The notes under the pieces are model-generated. The model was not told the origin of the DNA. It was given only the letters and a program-made list of their open reading frames with translations, and did no database searches. A DNA stretch of 43,207 bases from an uncultured Ruminococcus sp. Lineage in GTDB: Bacteria; Bacillota; Clostridia; Oscillospirales; Ruminococcaceae. The position numbers and the translations under genes were made by a program. The stretch is from positions 1 to 43,207 of the forward strand of contig NZ_CACWPP010000012.1 of NCBI RefSeq assembly GCF_902762735.1, written 5' to 3'. Of the stretch, positions 28,516-37,530 are shown in pieces; the first letter of the stretch is position 1; the number at the start of each line of letters is the position of its first letter.

Positions 28516-29529
28516 TTATTTGAATGCTTTTTTCATGCCCTCGACTGCTTCTATGACCCTGTCGCACCATGCGTCAAATTCGGGGTCATCATGCTGATAT
28601 TCGGGGTGTGCCAGCACGTATTCGACAGTGCGGCGTATACCCTCGCGGGCAGTGACGGTACATTTGAAGTCAGGCACGAGCGCCTTGACTTTTGAGTTGT
28701 CGAACACGACCGAGTTCGACTTGTCACCCATAAGACTGCCCACAAAATCGTAGCCGCTCATATCGGCAAGCGTCTGCGATGCAACGTGGTACGCTTTCAG
28801 CTGAACGCCCAACGCCTCAGCGATATAGCCGTATATCTCGTTCCAGCTGACGCTTTCATCACTTGTTATGTGGAAGACCTCACCTATCGCTTTTGGGTTG
28901 CCGACCAGACCCGCATAAGCCTTAGCAAAGTCGCTGTTGTGGGTTATCGTCCACAGGGAAGTGCCGTCACCGTGTATTATGACGGGCTTGCCCTCTTTTA
29001 TGCGCTTGACCACCTGCCAGCTTCCGCCGTCACCGTGTACCCCCAGCGGAACGCTTCGCTCGTCATAAGTGTGGCTGGGTCTGACTATCGTGACAGGGAA
29101 GCCCTTGTCCCTGTACAGACCCATCAGGTATTCTTCGCAGGCTTTCTTGTTGCGCGAGTACTCCCAGTAAGGGTTCTCCAGCGGCGTTTCCTCAGTTATC
29201 ACATAGCCTTTCGGGGGCTTTTGGTAGGCTGATGCCGAACTGATGTAGATGAACTGTTTTGTCCTGCCGCCGAAAAGCCGATAGTCGCGTTCAAGCTGTT
29301 GGGGCACAAATCCGATGAACTCGCCCACGCAGTCAAATTCCAGCCCGTCCAGCAGTTTTGCGGTCTTTCCCTCGTCATTTATGTCGGTGGTGATGTACTT
29401 TATGTTTCCCGAAAGACCTTCGTTGCGCGAACCCCTGTTGAGCAGATAAAGTTCGTGACCCTCTTCGGCAAGGCGCTTTGTTATCGCCATGCTGATAGTG
29501 CCTGTGCCGCCGATAAACAGTATTTTCAT
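28516..29529 (-). CDS. NAD-dependent epimerase/dehydratase family protein (extended SDR)
   Basis: 337 residues. Nucleotide motif GGTGTIS at 8-14, the catalytic Tyr-x3-Lys in WEYSRNKKACE, and IYISSASAYQ before it; the SDR fold is complete. It resembles nucleotide-sugar epimerases and the isoflavone-reductase-like NAD(P)-binding group, with no sign of which substrate is used. GGAGG lies upstream of ATG. It starts 12 nt after the alcohol dehydrogenase stop, so the two form an operon from the promoter at 30858. Confidence 0.88.
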   Translation of the reverse strand: MKILFIGGTGTISMAITKRLAEEGHELYLLNRGSRNEGLSGNIKYITTDINDEGKTAKLLDGLEFDCVGEFIGFVPQQLERDYRLFGGRTKQFIYISSASAYQKPPKGYVITEETPLENPYWEYSRNKKACEEYLMGLYRDKGFPVTIVRPSHTYDERSVPLGVHGDGGSWQVVKRIKEGKPVIIHGDGTSLWTITHNSDFAKAYAGLVGNPKAIGEVFHITSDESVSWNEIYGYIAEALGVQLKAYHVASQTLADMSGYDFVGSLMGDKSNSVVFDNSKVKALVPDFKCTVTAREGIRRTVEYVLAHPEYQHDDPEFDAWCDRVIEAVEGMKKAFK

Positions 29530-29541
29530 GGCGTTTCCTCC

Positions 29542-30720
29542 TTAAAGTTCTGCCTTGACAGCTATGCGGTATATCTCGGCAGCATCTTCAGATGACAGGT
29601 GAACGAAACCGCCTGTCCTGCCGTCGCCAACGCCCAGCTTTTCAACCAGTACAGGTATATCCTCTTCCTTAGCGCCCAGTTCGGCGAAGTTTATGGGCAT
29701 GCCGATGCTGTGCAGGAAAGTCCTGAAACGGCGGATACCCTCGCGGGCAGTCTTTTCGGGGTCAGCGAAATCCATATCCACCCCGAACACCCTTGTCGCC
29801 ATCTGACAGAAGCGCATTACATCGTGCTTGCAGACAAACTCCATCCACGCGGGCATTATCACAGCCAGTCCCGCACCGTGAGCGCAGTCGTAAAGACCCG
29901 AAAGCTCGTGTTCCAGCCCGTGACTGTTCCAGTCCTGTTCTCTGCCAACGCCGACTATATTGTTGTGTGCCACCATGCCTGCCCACATTATATTTGCGCG
30001 TGCATCATAGTTTTGGGGGTCAGCGATGACGCGGGGCGTTTCCCTCAGCATGGTCTTCAGCACCGCTTCGCACAGGCGGTCGGTTATCTCGACTTCCTTT
30101 GTGTTGGTGAAGTATCTCTCAAAAACGTGCGCCATTATGTCGGTAGCACCGCAGGCTGTCTGGTAAGCGGGCAGTGTCATCGTAAGTTCGGGGTCAAGCA
30201 CCGAAAATCTCGGTCTCAGCGCATCTGAGCCTGTCGCCCTTTTCAGCATGCCCTCCTCTTTGGTGATCACCGAGTCGCCCGAACCCTCACTGCCTGCCGC
30301 AGATATGGTAACTACCACGCCTACGGGGAGCGCTTTCCCGACTTTCTTTCCGCAGTAAAAGTCCCAGAAATCACCCTCATAAACAACGCCTGCCGCGATG
30401 CCCTTAGCCGAGTCGATGACCGAGCCGCCGCCCACAGCAAGGATAAAGTCAATGCCCTCGCGCCTGCAAAGTTCGATGCCCTCATACACCAGTGTGTCGC
30501 GGGGATTTGGCTTTACGCCGCCCAGCTCAAAGTAAGCCACGCCCTCTTCTTCCAGCGACTTTTTCACCTTGTCCAGCAGACTGCTTTTAACTGCCGAGCC
30601 GCCGCCGAAATGTATCAGCACCCTGCTTCCGCCGTATTTCTTGACATACCTGCCTGTTTCGCACTCACGCCCTCTGCCGAAAACGAACTCAGTTGGGCTG
30701 TAAAAGTTAAAATCATTCAT
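29542..30720 (-). CDS. Iron-containing alcohol dehydrogenase (BdhA type)
   Basis: 392 residues. Nucleotide motif GGGSVIDSAKG at 97-107. The four iron ligands are D194 and H198 (DIMAHVFE), H267 (WNSHGLEHELSG) and H281 (CAHGAGLAV). Full-length group III alcohol dehydrogenase closest to the NADPH-dependent butanol or 1,3-propanediol type. It would reduce aldehydes to alcohols in fermentation; the substrate is not determined. Good ribosome site AAAGGAG before ATG. Leader of about 130 nt from promoter 30858. Confidence 0.93.
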   Translation of the reverse strand: MNDFNFYSPTEFVFGRGRECETGRYVKKYGGSRVLIHFGGGSAVKSSLLDKVKKSLEEEGVAYFELGGVKPNPRDTLVYEGIELCRREGIDFILAVGGGSVIDSAKGIAAGVVYEGDFWDFYCGKKVGKALPVGVVVTISAAGSEGSGDSVITKEEGMLKRATGSDALRPRFSVLDPELTMTLPAYQTACGATDIMAHVFERYFTNTKEVEITDRLCEAVLKTMLRETPRVIADPQNYDARANIMWAGMVAHNNIVGVGREQDWNSHGLEHELSGLYDCAHGAGLAVIMPAWMEFVCKHDVMRFCQMATRVFGVDMDFADPEKTAREGIRRFRTFLHSIGMPINFAELGAKEEDIPVLVEKLGVGDGRTGGFVHLSSEDAAEIYRIAVKAEL

Positions 30721-30857
30721 TTTTATAACTCCTTTCAGTATGGAAAATGTTAAGCGCTATATAGAAAATATCAGCATAATGGCAGAACGGCTGTCTGCTT
30801 AGAAAAAGCCTGTTTCCGCACTTTTTACAGTTACTGCCTTCTGCTGTGTTTTAGATG

Positions 30858-30886
30858 ATTATAACACACACTTTCGGAAAAGTCAA
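30858..30886 (-). promoter_or_regulatory. Promoter of the alcohol dehydrogenase operon
   Basis: Minus strand: TTGACT, 17 nt, TATAAT. The leader 30721-30851 has no clear structure beyond short hairpins. Confidence 0.9.
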
Positions 30887-30930
30887 TCACAAAAGCGAAC
30901 ATAAATTTAGCAGATAACAGCATTATGCAA

Positions 30931-31079
30931 TATGGTTATCCCGCTGACACACCACAAAACAGAACTTAAGGTTCTTGGCGTATATCTTTCCCCCGCCTGC
31001 GGCGGGGGAAAGATATGGGGTGCTCAATTATCCTTTTGTTTACCGCATTTTTAGTTGGTGTGCTAAAGGGATAGTCATA
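30931..31079. repeat. Palindromic element, family 2, copy 2
   Basis: About 149 bp. Ends TATGGTTATCCCGCTGACAC and GGTGTGCTAAAGGGATAGTC. The core hairpin ATCTTTCCCCCGCC/GGCGGGGGAAAGAT differs in its A/T stem from copy 3. Sequence outside the core is about nine-tenths identical by eye to copy 3, which is inverted. Confidence 0.9.
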
Positions 31080-31084
31080 TTATG

Positions 31085-31118
31085 CAAAAAAAGACCCGCT
31101 CTGTCAGAACGGGTCTTT
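31085..31118 (-). terminator. Terminator of the C11 peptidase gene
   Basis: Minus strand stem AAAGACCCG/CGGGTCTTT with loop TTCTGACAGAG, followed by TTTTT. Confidence 0.9.
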
Positions 31119-31130
31119 GAAATGCATTTA

Positions 31131-34100
31131 TTATTCAGCAAAAACAGTTATCTCGGTCGAACCGTCGATACTTGTCAGCTTCTTGCCGTCGGTCTTGAAA
31201 TAGGGGTTCTTAGCGTCAACGACCAGCTTCTTCACCTTATAGCCTGTGAATGCGTAGCCGCGTATACGCTTGACATTTTTGCCTATCTTCAGCTCAGGCA
31301 GTTCAACGTTCGCCTTATGACTGAAGCCTGCGCCGAATGCGCTTGTGCCGATGTATTCGAGCGACTCGGGCAGTACCAGTTCGCTGAGACCGATGCAGTC
31401 CTGAAAAGCGAAGTCGCCGATCTTCTTGACAGACTTAGCAAAAGTGATCTTTGTCAGACCCTTGCCCTCATCGTCCAGACCAAGACCGAGACCTGGATCA
31501 TAACTGCCTGCAAAGGCATACGCGCCTATCTCCTCAACGCCGTCGGGTATGGTGAATTCAGTTCTGCTCTGACCTGCGAATGCCAGCAGTTTCTTCATGT
31601 CGGCAGTGTACAGCACATTGTCCTTAGCAGTGAAATTCTTGTTATCCTTTGCAACAGTCAGCTTTTCGAGCTTAGCACATTCAGCAAAAACAGCGGGGTC
31701 GATGATAGCAACGCCTGCGGGGATCTCTATCTCCTTGATAGAAGTGCCGCTGAATGCGTAGCTGCCGATGCTTTCGAGCTTTTCGGGCAGTACGACTGTC
31801 TCCAGCGATGTGTAGTAGTTGAACAGACCCTGCGGGATAGTTTTGAGGTTCTTTGGCAGTGTCACTTTTGTCAGCTTGCGCAGAGCCTGCTTTGAGATCT
31901 GTCCCATAGTCTCAACGCTGTCAGGGAATACCAGCTCAGTCGGATCTGAATCGTCAAAAGCGTTGTCGCGAATGACAGTTACAGCCTTTCCGCCTGCTTT
32001 TGCGGGTATCTCTATCTTGCCGTCCTTATCCTTGTTCTTGCTCTCATACTTCACCAATTCGGCATGGTCATCAACTATCGCGAATTTCAGCACGCCGTTA
32101 TCGGACTTTTCTTCGGTGAGCTTGTCAAGTGTCTTGTCCTTGAACTCATATGAGCCGATGTTGGAGCAGTACTCCTTGCCATCGTAGGTGAAAATGCTCA
32201 TCTGTACAGCATATTCAGCGGGCATTTCGGAGAAGTGGAAAGCCTTGACATCGAAATTCTCGCCGACAGCCATGAACTCGCCGCCGTAAACGGTAGGTTC
32301 AAGTTCGCTGTAATGTTTGCGGGGTGTCTTGTCATCGGGCTTGAAACCGCTGAACGGGCTGGAGAATGACATCCATTCGTTCAGGTCTATCTCGTCCTTA
32401 GAAGCCACAGCCACACCGCCCGAAGTGGTGTTGTCGCTTGTAAGACCCGTGATGGAAGCGCTGCCCTTGCTGTCAACGGTGCTTTCGATAAGCACAGGCA
32501 TTCTCTCATCAGAAAGCTCCTGGTCAGCGCAGAGTATACCTGTTGAGCGGTAGCTGCCCTTGCCCATGAACTTTGTCAGACAGCTTATGGGCTGTGACTC
32601 TCTGTCAGAAACAACGCCGATGCTCACGGGGTCGAGATCCATCTTTACCACGCCGTCCTTATCGACCTCAGCGGGCACATACAGCAGTCTGGGTGTCCAT
32701 GCCTTTTCCTTGCCCTCAAAGCCCACGTTTGTAAGAACGGTATAGTAAACGCCACGTGCATCTTTCATCTGCTCGTCGGTCAGCTGTGCGTAAGCGTATC
32801 CGTCGTCCTTGAACTTCTTGTTTGAGGATTTGCTTCCTTTAGCCACAACTTCTATATCAAGTTCATCAAAAATGCTCTTCTCGGAGGGTTTGCTGCTGTC
32901 AGGCTTGCTTGATGTGTCAGCCTTAGAGCTGTCTTCTGCCTTGGAACTGCTCTCTTCCTTCTTGCTTGATGTATCAGCCTTAGAGCTTTCCTCAGCCTTG
33001 GAACTGCTCTCTTCTTTCTTGCTGGAAGCCTCAGCCTTAGAACTTTCCTCAGCCTTGGAACTGCTCTCTTCTTTCTTGCTGGAAGTCTCAGCCTTAGAAC
33101 TTTCCTCAGCCTTAGAACTGCTCTCTTCCTTCTTGCTGGAAGTCTCAGCCTTAGAGCTGCTCTCCTTTTCGCCCGCAGAAGAGCTTTCGGGCTTGGAAGA
33201 ACTGCCTGAGCCGTTCAGCGGAGGATACAGCGCAGTCATAAGCTCGCGGTACTCATTGTTTATAGGCGAGGTGGTTATCAGGTCATAGCCGCCGATCTTG
33301 TAAAGTGCATCGGACATGTCGTAGTCAGCCGCACTGTTTGTCAGCGGGAAATACATTGACATACCGCAGGTGCCCTTGATGGTAGTCGAGCCGTCTACCA
33401 GCATATCGCTCATGGCAGCTTTCAGCTTTTTGCCCTCAGCGGAATATGAGCCTGAGACTGCATCTGCCACAGTTGCAAGGTCGGCGAGGTCATAGCTTGC
33501 GTAGCTGTGTACGCTGTCAAGGAAGTGCTTGTACTTGCTCTTGTCGCCCTTGTCAATATCAGTTTTCATCGCCTTGCAGACATCGCCGACAGCATTCTTA
33601 ACATCGTCGGTCTTTTTCAGGTCGAAAGTACCGAGAGTGGCACTCTTTATAAAAGAGCTGCCGCTGGCTTTTTTGAGATATTCAAAATACGATTTAACAA
33701 TGCTGCTGCAAATATCCTTTGTCTTGCTTGAACCGCTCACGCCGCTGAGGAAGCTGTAATCCCAGCCGCAGCCCGGTTCAATATCAGCCGAAGCCACCAG
33801 ATAATCAGCATAAGGCTGCAATAGATCGGCTATCTCTATCGAGGACATCAGGCAGGCATCAAAGCCGACGAATGCCAGCTTCTTGCTCTTGAACTGACTG
33901 CTCTCCAGCGCTGTTTTCATTTCAGACATCATAAGTGTGTCGCCCATGCCGAGTTCAGGGTCCTGGTTCAGCTCGTCCATGCCGTAACCCAGCACAGGTC
34001 CCGCGCCGTGATCCCAGCAGATAAGTGCATAGTCATCGGCAGGGTACTTTTCGGGAACGTCTTTCAGGAAAGCGCCGAAAGTTTCGGCAGTGCCCATGTT

Positions 34101-34781
34101 CTTCTTATCGGTCTCATATATATTGATGCCTGTCTTGCCGTCAGCCGACAGGTCAGCTCCGCTCGACTTGTATTCTATGTAAGCATTTTTGCCTGTGGGA
34201 TAGCCTGTCAGCCACCATGTCTTAGCGCCGCCGCAGTATACTACCAGATTAACGTCCTTGTCATCAAGTCCGCTCTCTATCATCTCGACAATATCTTTTG
34301 AACCTGCCATAGATGCCTGATTGCTTTCAAGGTCTGAACCCACCATGTATACCATTATGGTCAGCTTCTTCTTGTCCTCAGCCTTTTTGTCAGACCATTT
34401 CCTTGCCTTGAACTTTTCATCGGGCTTGACACTATTGGAAACCTTTGACAAAGAAGCGAAAGGCAAACTCCTGTCAACCGCAGAAAGCTCTGTCAGCTTC
34501 ATGTTGGGGAGCATTCCGTCCTCACTGGATGAAAGCTCGACAAATTCAGCGGAAGTGACCTCATCATCAGTTGTCAGCTCGTCCTCATCGGCGGTGGTCT
34601 CTTTGGTCATCTCGGGTTCGCTGTCCTTCTTTTCGTCAGCAGAAGATCCTGCCGCAGAAGATTCTGCCGCTTTGCTTTCGGCTGCTGAACTTTCCTCTGT
34701 TTTCTTGTCGCCGCAGCCTGTCATCATTGTCGCTGTCAGTATAAAAGCAGTCAGCGCACTGATAATTTTTTTTGTTTTCAT
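31131..34781 (-). CDS. Clostripain-family (C11) lipoprotein with Ser/Lys repeats and BspA-type leucine-rich repeats
   Basis: 1216 residues from ATG 34781 (GGAGGAG upstream; an ATG at 34826 falls in the promoter). Lipobox MTGC with C23, then a low-complexity linker. Residues 135 to about 500 are a peptidase C11 domain with the catalytic pair H258 (CWDHGAGP) and C310 (GFDACLM). A linker follows with four 19-residue units (SSKKEESSSKAEESSKAET type), then a middle domain of unknown type. The C-terminal 300 residues are LRR_5 (BspA) repeats such as KLESIGSYAFSGTSIKEIEI. It is a surface protein, likely binding or cleaving arginine/lysine-containing targets. Single-gene transcript. Confidence 0.92.
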   Translation of the reverse strand: MKTKKIISALTAFILTATMMTGCGDKKTEESSAAESKAAESSAAGSSADEKKDSEPEMTKETTADEDELTTDDEVTSAEFVELSSSEDGMLPNMKLTELSAVDRSLPFASLSKVSNSVKPDEKFKARKWSDKKAEDKKKLTIMVYMVGSDLESNQASMAGSKDIVEMIESGLDDKDVNLVVYCGGAKTWWLTGYPTGKNAYIEYKSSGADLSADGKTGINIYETDKKNMGTAETFGAFLKDVPEKYPADDYALICWDHGAGPVLGYGMDELNQDPELGMGDTLMMSEMKTALESSQFKSKKLAFVGFDACLMSSIEIADLLQPYADYLVASADIEPGCGWDYSFLSGVSGSSKTKDICSSIVKSYFEYLKKASGSSFIKSATLGTFDLKKTDDVKNAVGDVCKAMKTDIDKGDKSKYKHFLDSVHSYASYDLADLATVADAVSGSYSAEGKKLKAAMSDMLVDGSTTIKGTCGMSMYFPLTNSAADYDMSDALYKIGGYDLITTSPINNEYRELMTALYPPLNGSGSSSKPESSSAGEKESSSKAETSSKKEESSSKAEESSKAETSSKKEESSSKAEESSKAEASSKKEESSSKAEESSKADTSSKKEESSSKAEDSSKADTSSKPDSSKPSEKSIFDELDIEVVAKGSKSSNKKFKDDGYAYAQLTDEQMKDARGVYYTVLTNVGFEGKEKAWTPRLLYVPAEVDKDGVVKMDLDPVSIGVVSDRESQPISCLTKFMGKGSYRSTGILCADQELSDERMPVLIESTVDSKGSASITGLTSDNTTSGGVAVASKDEIDLNEWMSFSSPFSGFKPDDKTPRKHYSELEPTVYGGEFMAVGENFDVKAFHFSEMPAEYAVQMSIFTYDGKEYCSNIGSYEFKDKTLDKLTEEKSDNGVLKFAIVDDHAELVKYESKNKDKDGKIEIPAKAGGKAVTVIRDNAFDDSDPTELVFPDSVETMGQISKQALRKLTKVTLPKNLKTIPQGLFNYYTSLETVVLPEKLESIGSYAFSGTSIKEIEIPAGVAIIDPAVFAECAKLEKLTVAKDNKNFTAKDNVLYTADMKKLLAFAGQSRTEFTIPDGVEEIGAYAFAGSYDPGLGLGLDDEGKGLTKITFAKSVKKIGDFAFQDCIGLSELVLPESLEYIGTSAFGAGFSHKANVELPELKIGKNVKRIRGYAFTGYKVKKLVVDAKNPYFKTDGKKLTSIDGSTEITVFAE
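32905..33160 (-). repeat. 57-bp tandem repeats inside the C11/LRR gene
   Basis: Four consecutive units of 57 bp, encoding a 19-residue Ser/Lys/Glu/Ala/Thr pattern (AETSSKKEESSSKAEESSK), with few silent differences. They are likely to vary in copy number between strains. Confidence 0.85.
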
Positions 34782-34824
34782 TGTTCTCCTCCATATAATT
34801 AAAATATTAAATATTACAGTTAAC

Positions 34825-34853
34825 ATTTTATCACATCTTCAAACTTTTGTAAA
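34825..34853 (-). promoter_or_regulatory. Promoter of the C11/LRR gene
   Basis: Minus strand: TTTACA, 17 nt, TAAAAT. It overlaps an alternative ATG at 34826, which supports the start at 34781. Confidence 0.82.
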
Positions 34854-34917
34854 GGTATAAACTGCCCCATTTTGACCCCGCTTCTCCCCGATAATTAAGC
34901 ATTTTGATAAATTGCAT

Positions 34918-34947
34918 AACAAAAGCGCCCCCGTTTATGAGGGCGCT
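34918..34947 (-). terminator. Terminator of the C39-like gene pair
   Basis: Minus strand stem AGCGCCC/GGGCGCT with loop TCATAAACGG, then TTTTG. Confidence 0.8.
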
Positions 34948-34980
34948 GTGAAAGCTGTGTGACAGTTTGGTTTTACTGTT

Positions 34981-35982
34981 TCAGTGAAGTATTATCATGC
35001 CTTTCATATCACCTTCGACCAGTCCTGCGGAGGTGCAGAGCGTATCAGCGCTTACGGCAGTCAGACTTCTTCCGCCCTGACCGTAAAAGGGGTCACAGCA
35101 ATAGAAGATACTGCCGTACTCTTCATCAGTGTCATATCCGCAGACTATCACATACTGTGTACCTGTCGTGATGCCGTAGTAATCGCTGTGGTCGTAGTCT
35201 GCCACGCCATCGCTGTATCTCACTGCCAGCATCACCCTGTTTGAGCTGTCTATCTGCTGTTTTATGGCACTTTCGCTCACATCGGTCAGCCTTTCAGCCA
35301 CCAGGTCTCCGCCCGAATAGGTGTTTATCAGCTTGACGGGGTCGTTCTCAGCATCAAGCACTTCTTCGGCGCTGATGAGGTCAGCTTTGTTCCAGCGTCT
35401 GAGTTTCTGGCTGTTTACCAGTGCTGCGGCTGTCACGGGAGCGCAGTCATCACTGCTGCAAGGGTAAGTACCGCTGTACTCGTCTTTCATTATGCTGTCA
35501 GCGGCTGTCGGCAGGATAGTTGCAGTCATCACTTCGGTGAGGTCATCGGCGGGTATGTATCCCGTCTGCGAGAGATAGCTGATCTTTATCTGCTTGCCCG
35601 TCCCGAATTCGGAAATATCCAGCGCATCGTAGGAAGCATAAAGCTCGCCCACAGTCGCCGCGCCGATGTACCCGCCGTCTTTGTCGGTAACGCCTGTGTC
35701 GGTGCTTACGCGGTAGAGGTGTCCCTGCGGGATCACTCGCGGCTCTTCGGGCGGCTCTTCATATACCCTGCGCGTCTGCACAGCTGTCTCTTCCTGCACG
35801 GCAGTATTGCTGCTTTGCGGCACGGAACTATTCTTATCCCTCTTGTGGGTCTTTGGTGCTATGCCGTAAAAGATTATACCTATCAGTATCACCGCCCCGA
35901 GGATCATGCCAAGACCCAGCCTGGAAGCCTTAGCAATATCGTTGCGGTTGTCGTTCATTATTTTTTTCAGCTCGTTCTTCAT
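34981..35982 (-). CDS. Membrane-anchored SH3-like and C39-like peptidase fold protein, possibly inactive
   Basis: 333 residues. A membrane helix at 22-42, a Pro/Glu-rich linker, then a bacterial SH3-like domain (about 88-150, ending YLSQTGYIPADDL). A C39-like peptidase fold follows, with C180 (SSDDCAPVTAAAL) at the nucleophile position. The His expected before the VxxGYD motif (usually GHxVVVxGYD) is Gln or Tyr here (TGTQYVIVCGYD), so the triad looks incomplete. There are extra Cys pairs (C175, FYCCDP). It may bind peptides or cell-wall material rather than cleave them. The gene is 2 nt downstream of a lipoprotein gene and shares its promoter. Confidence 0.75.
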   Translation of the reverse strand: MKNELKKIMNDNRNDIAKASRLGLGMILGAVILIGIIFYGIAPKTHKRDKNSSVPQSSNTAVQEETAVQTRRVYEEPPEEPRVIPQGHLYRVSTDTGVTDKDGGYIGAATVGELYASYDALDISEFGTGKQIKISYLSQTGYIPADDLTEVMTATILPTAADSIMKDEYSGTYPCSSDDCAPVTAAALVNSQKLRRWNKADLISAEEVLDAENDPVKLINTYSGGDLVAERLTDVSESAIKQQIDSSNRVMLAVRYSDGVADYDHSDYYGITTGTQYVIVCGYDTDEEYGSIFYCCDPFYGQGGRSLTAVSADTLCTSAGLVEGDMKGMIILH

Positions 35983-35984
35983 TA

Positions 35985-37022
35985 TTACCCGTCTTTCTTC
36001 TGTATCGCAGGGGAGAGCATCAGTGTACAGCCGTAATTATCCCGCCAGTACGGGTCATGCAGTTCGTAAGCGCCCAGATACTTGTTATAGCTGATATAAG
36101 TTGCCATGCTGTCTCCGCCTTCGGGCAGTTCAAGCTCTATACCGCTGTCAGTCAGTTCATACTTCAGCCGCAGACCGCTTTTCAGTATACCCTCGCCCTC
36201 AGTTGTATTACCGTCATAGTCGTACCACTGTATGTTCACATAACCGTTCTCAAAGTCGAACACGGGGTAGTCAAGATCTGTGCGCAGTCTGTTATAGCCC
36301 GACATGCCTTTGAGCATCACGCGCGGTATCAGCCTTTCCCCTTCGGGCAGATAGGGCATCATCGCCGCCAGATATTCGTGATCTATCATTCTTTTCCAGT
36401 CGATCTGCGTCAGCATCATCGTGTCGTAATTTTTGGCAAAAACTGCCATAGTCAGGTCATCGCCCGAAAAATACAGTTTTATCGAAGCCCTCTCTTCAAA
36501 CGGTGCGGAATGCCCGTTCACCGCGAGATCTATCTCGCAGCAGCTGTCGCAAAGCTCGGCATTCAGCTTGAATGTCTTGTCGTCCGTTACAAATGCGTAA
36601 AAATAGAGCTTATCTTCGATTATCGTGTAAGGTTTTGCCTCAACGCCGTACTCTTCCAGTATTTCCTGCTTTGTATCATTACCGTGCATTCTCGCCATGA
36701 ATGCGGGGTATCTGTGCCACTCGCCGTTTTCGTCGTAACTGTCCCAATAGCTGTAATTGTAGAGACTGTCTTTCTCTTCAAAGAACTTTTTTATGTAATC
36801 CTTGTCCTCACCCACGCAGAAATCCCTGTATACCAGCGGTGCGCCGAACTCGGGTTCGGTGTCGTCGTATTCTGCACCGACTTTTGCGTAGACTACCTCA
36901 GCCACACTGTCCTCATATTCTCTGGGGACGGGCTTCAGCTTTTTCTCGGCAGTCGGTGTGATGGTACAGCCGCTCAGCATCACAGCGGCTATCACAGCTG
37001 CCGCAGCTCTGTATTTGCGCAA
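35985..37022 (-). CDS. Lipoprotein of unknown function
   Basis: 345 residues from TTG 37022 (AAAGGAGG 8 nt upstream). Signal peptide with lipobox MLSGC, C19. The rest is soluble, rich in Tyr, Asp and Glu, with beta-type segments, and lacks a motif I recognise (PVFDFENGYVNIQWYDYDG, ELHDPYWRDNYGCTLMLSP). It is followed by the C39-like protein gene with 2 nt between them, so the two are made together and probably work in the envelope together. No frameshift seen. Confidence 0.8.
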   Translation of the reverse strand: MRKYRAAAAVIAAVMLSGCTITPTAEKKLKPVPREYEDSVAEVVYAKVGAEYDDTEPEFGAPLVYRDFCVGEDKDYIKKFFEEKDSLYNYSYWDSYDENGEWHRYPAFMARMHGNDTKQEILEEYGVEAKPYTIIEDKLYFYAFVTDDKTFKLNAELCDSCCEIDLAVNGHSAPFEERASIKLYFSGDDLTMAVFAKNYDTMMLTQIDWKRMIDHEYLAAMMPYLPEGERLIPRVMLKGMSGYNRLRTDLDYPVFDFENGYVNIQWYDYDGNTTEGEGILKSGLRLKYELTDSGIELELPEGGDSMATYISYNKYLGAYELHDPYWRDNYGCTLMLSPAIQKKDG

Positions 37023-37061
37023 ACAGCACTCCTCCTTTCACGAAAAGTTCAGATGTACCTT

Positions 37062-37090
37062 ATTATACCACATTTCCCCGAAAAGGTCAA
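37062..37090 (-). promoter_or_regulatory. Promoter of the lipoprotein/C39-like operon
   Basis: Minus strand: TTGACC, 17 nt, TATAAT. It is back to back with the plus-strand promoter at 37120. Confidence 0.87.
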
Positions 37091-37119
37091 TCCCCGAACG
37101 GACGGTCAGCAACAGGCGG

Positions 37120-37148
37120 TTGACATCACACTGATGATATGCTATAAT
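37120..37148 (+). promoter_or_regulatory. Promoter of the DUF4491 gene
   Basis: TTGACA, 17 nt, TATAAT: a perfect consensus. The two divergent promoters lie 30 nt apart. Confidence 0.93.
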
Positions 37149-37190
37149 GGTTAGTGCTTACTAATGGAAAATTATGGAGGATAATCAACT

Positions 37191-37475
37191 ATGAATTTCA
37201 CAGGCATACTTCTGGGCGGCATCACATTTCTTATCATCGGGCTGTTCCACCCCATAGTCATAAAGGCAGAGTACTATTTCTCAAAGAAGATATGGTTCGT
37301 TTTTGCCATCGTTGGGGCGATATTCCTGCTTGTTTCGCTGTTTGCGGGAAATGATCTTGTCAGCAGTCTGTTTGCTGTGTTATCAGCCGGCTGTTTCTGG
37401 AGCATTCACGAGCTTTTCGAGCAGGAGGAGCGTGTCCGAAAAGGCTGGTTCCCGAAAAATCCCGACCGAAGATGA
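37191..37475 (+). CDS. DUF4491 membrane protein
   Basis: 94 residues with three membrane segments. The family pattern is clear: GLFHPIVIKAEYYFSKKIWF, then CFWSIHELFEQEERVRKGWF and PKNPDRR at the C-terminus. DUF4491 proteins are common in Bacteroidetes and Firmicutes from the gut; no function is established. GGAGG precedes the ATG by about 11 nt. Single gene with its own consensus promoter and terminator. Confidence 0.88.
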   Translation: MNFTGILLGGITFLIIGLFHPIVIKAEYYFSKKIWFVFAIVGAIFLLVSLFAGNDLVSSLFAVLSAGCFWSIHELFEQEERVRKGWFPKNPDRR

Positions 37476-37481
37476 TGACAA

Positions 37482-37515
37482 AAAAGCACTGCCCGCGCGG
37501 ACAGTGCTTTTCTTG
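37482..37515 (+). terminator. Terminator of the DUF4491 gene
   Basis: Stem AAAAGCACTG/CAGTGCTTTT with a CCCGCGCGGA loop, followed by CTTG. The A and T tracts allow it to act in both directions. Confidence 0.85.
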
Positions 37516-37530
37516 TATACTATATAAATA

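Noticed and set aside
30975-31895. Long plus-strand open frame opposite the end of the C11 gene
   Set aside because: Its beginning is translated repeat (the same peptide appears opposite the copy at 37531) and the rest is antisense to a well supported gene. No ribosome site.
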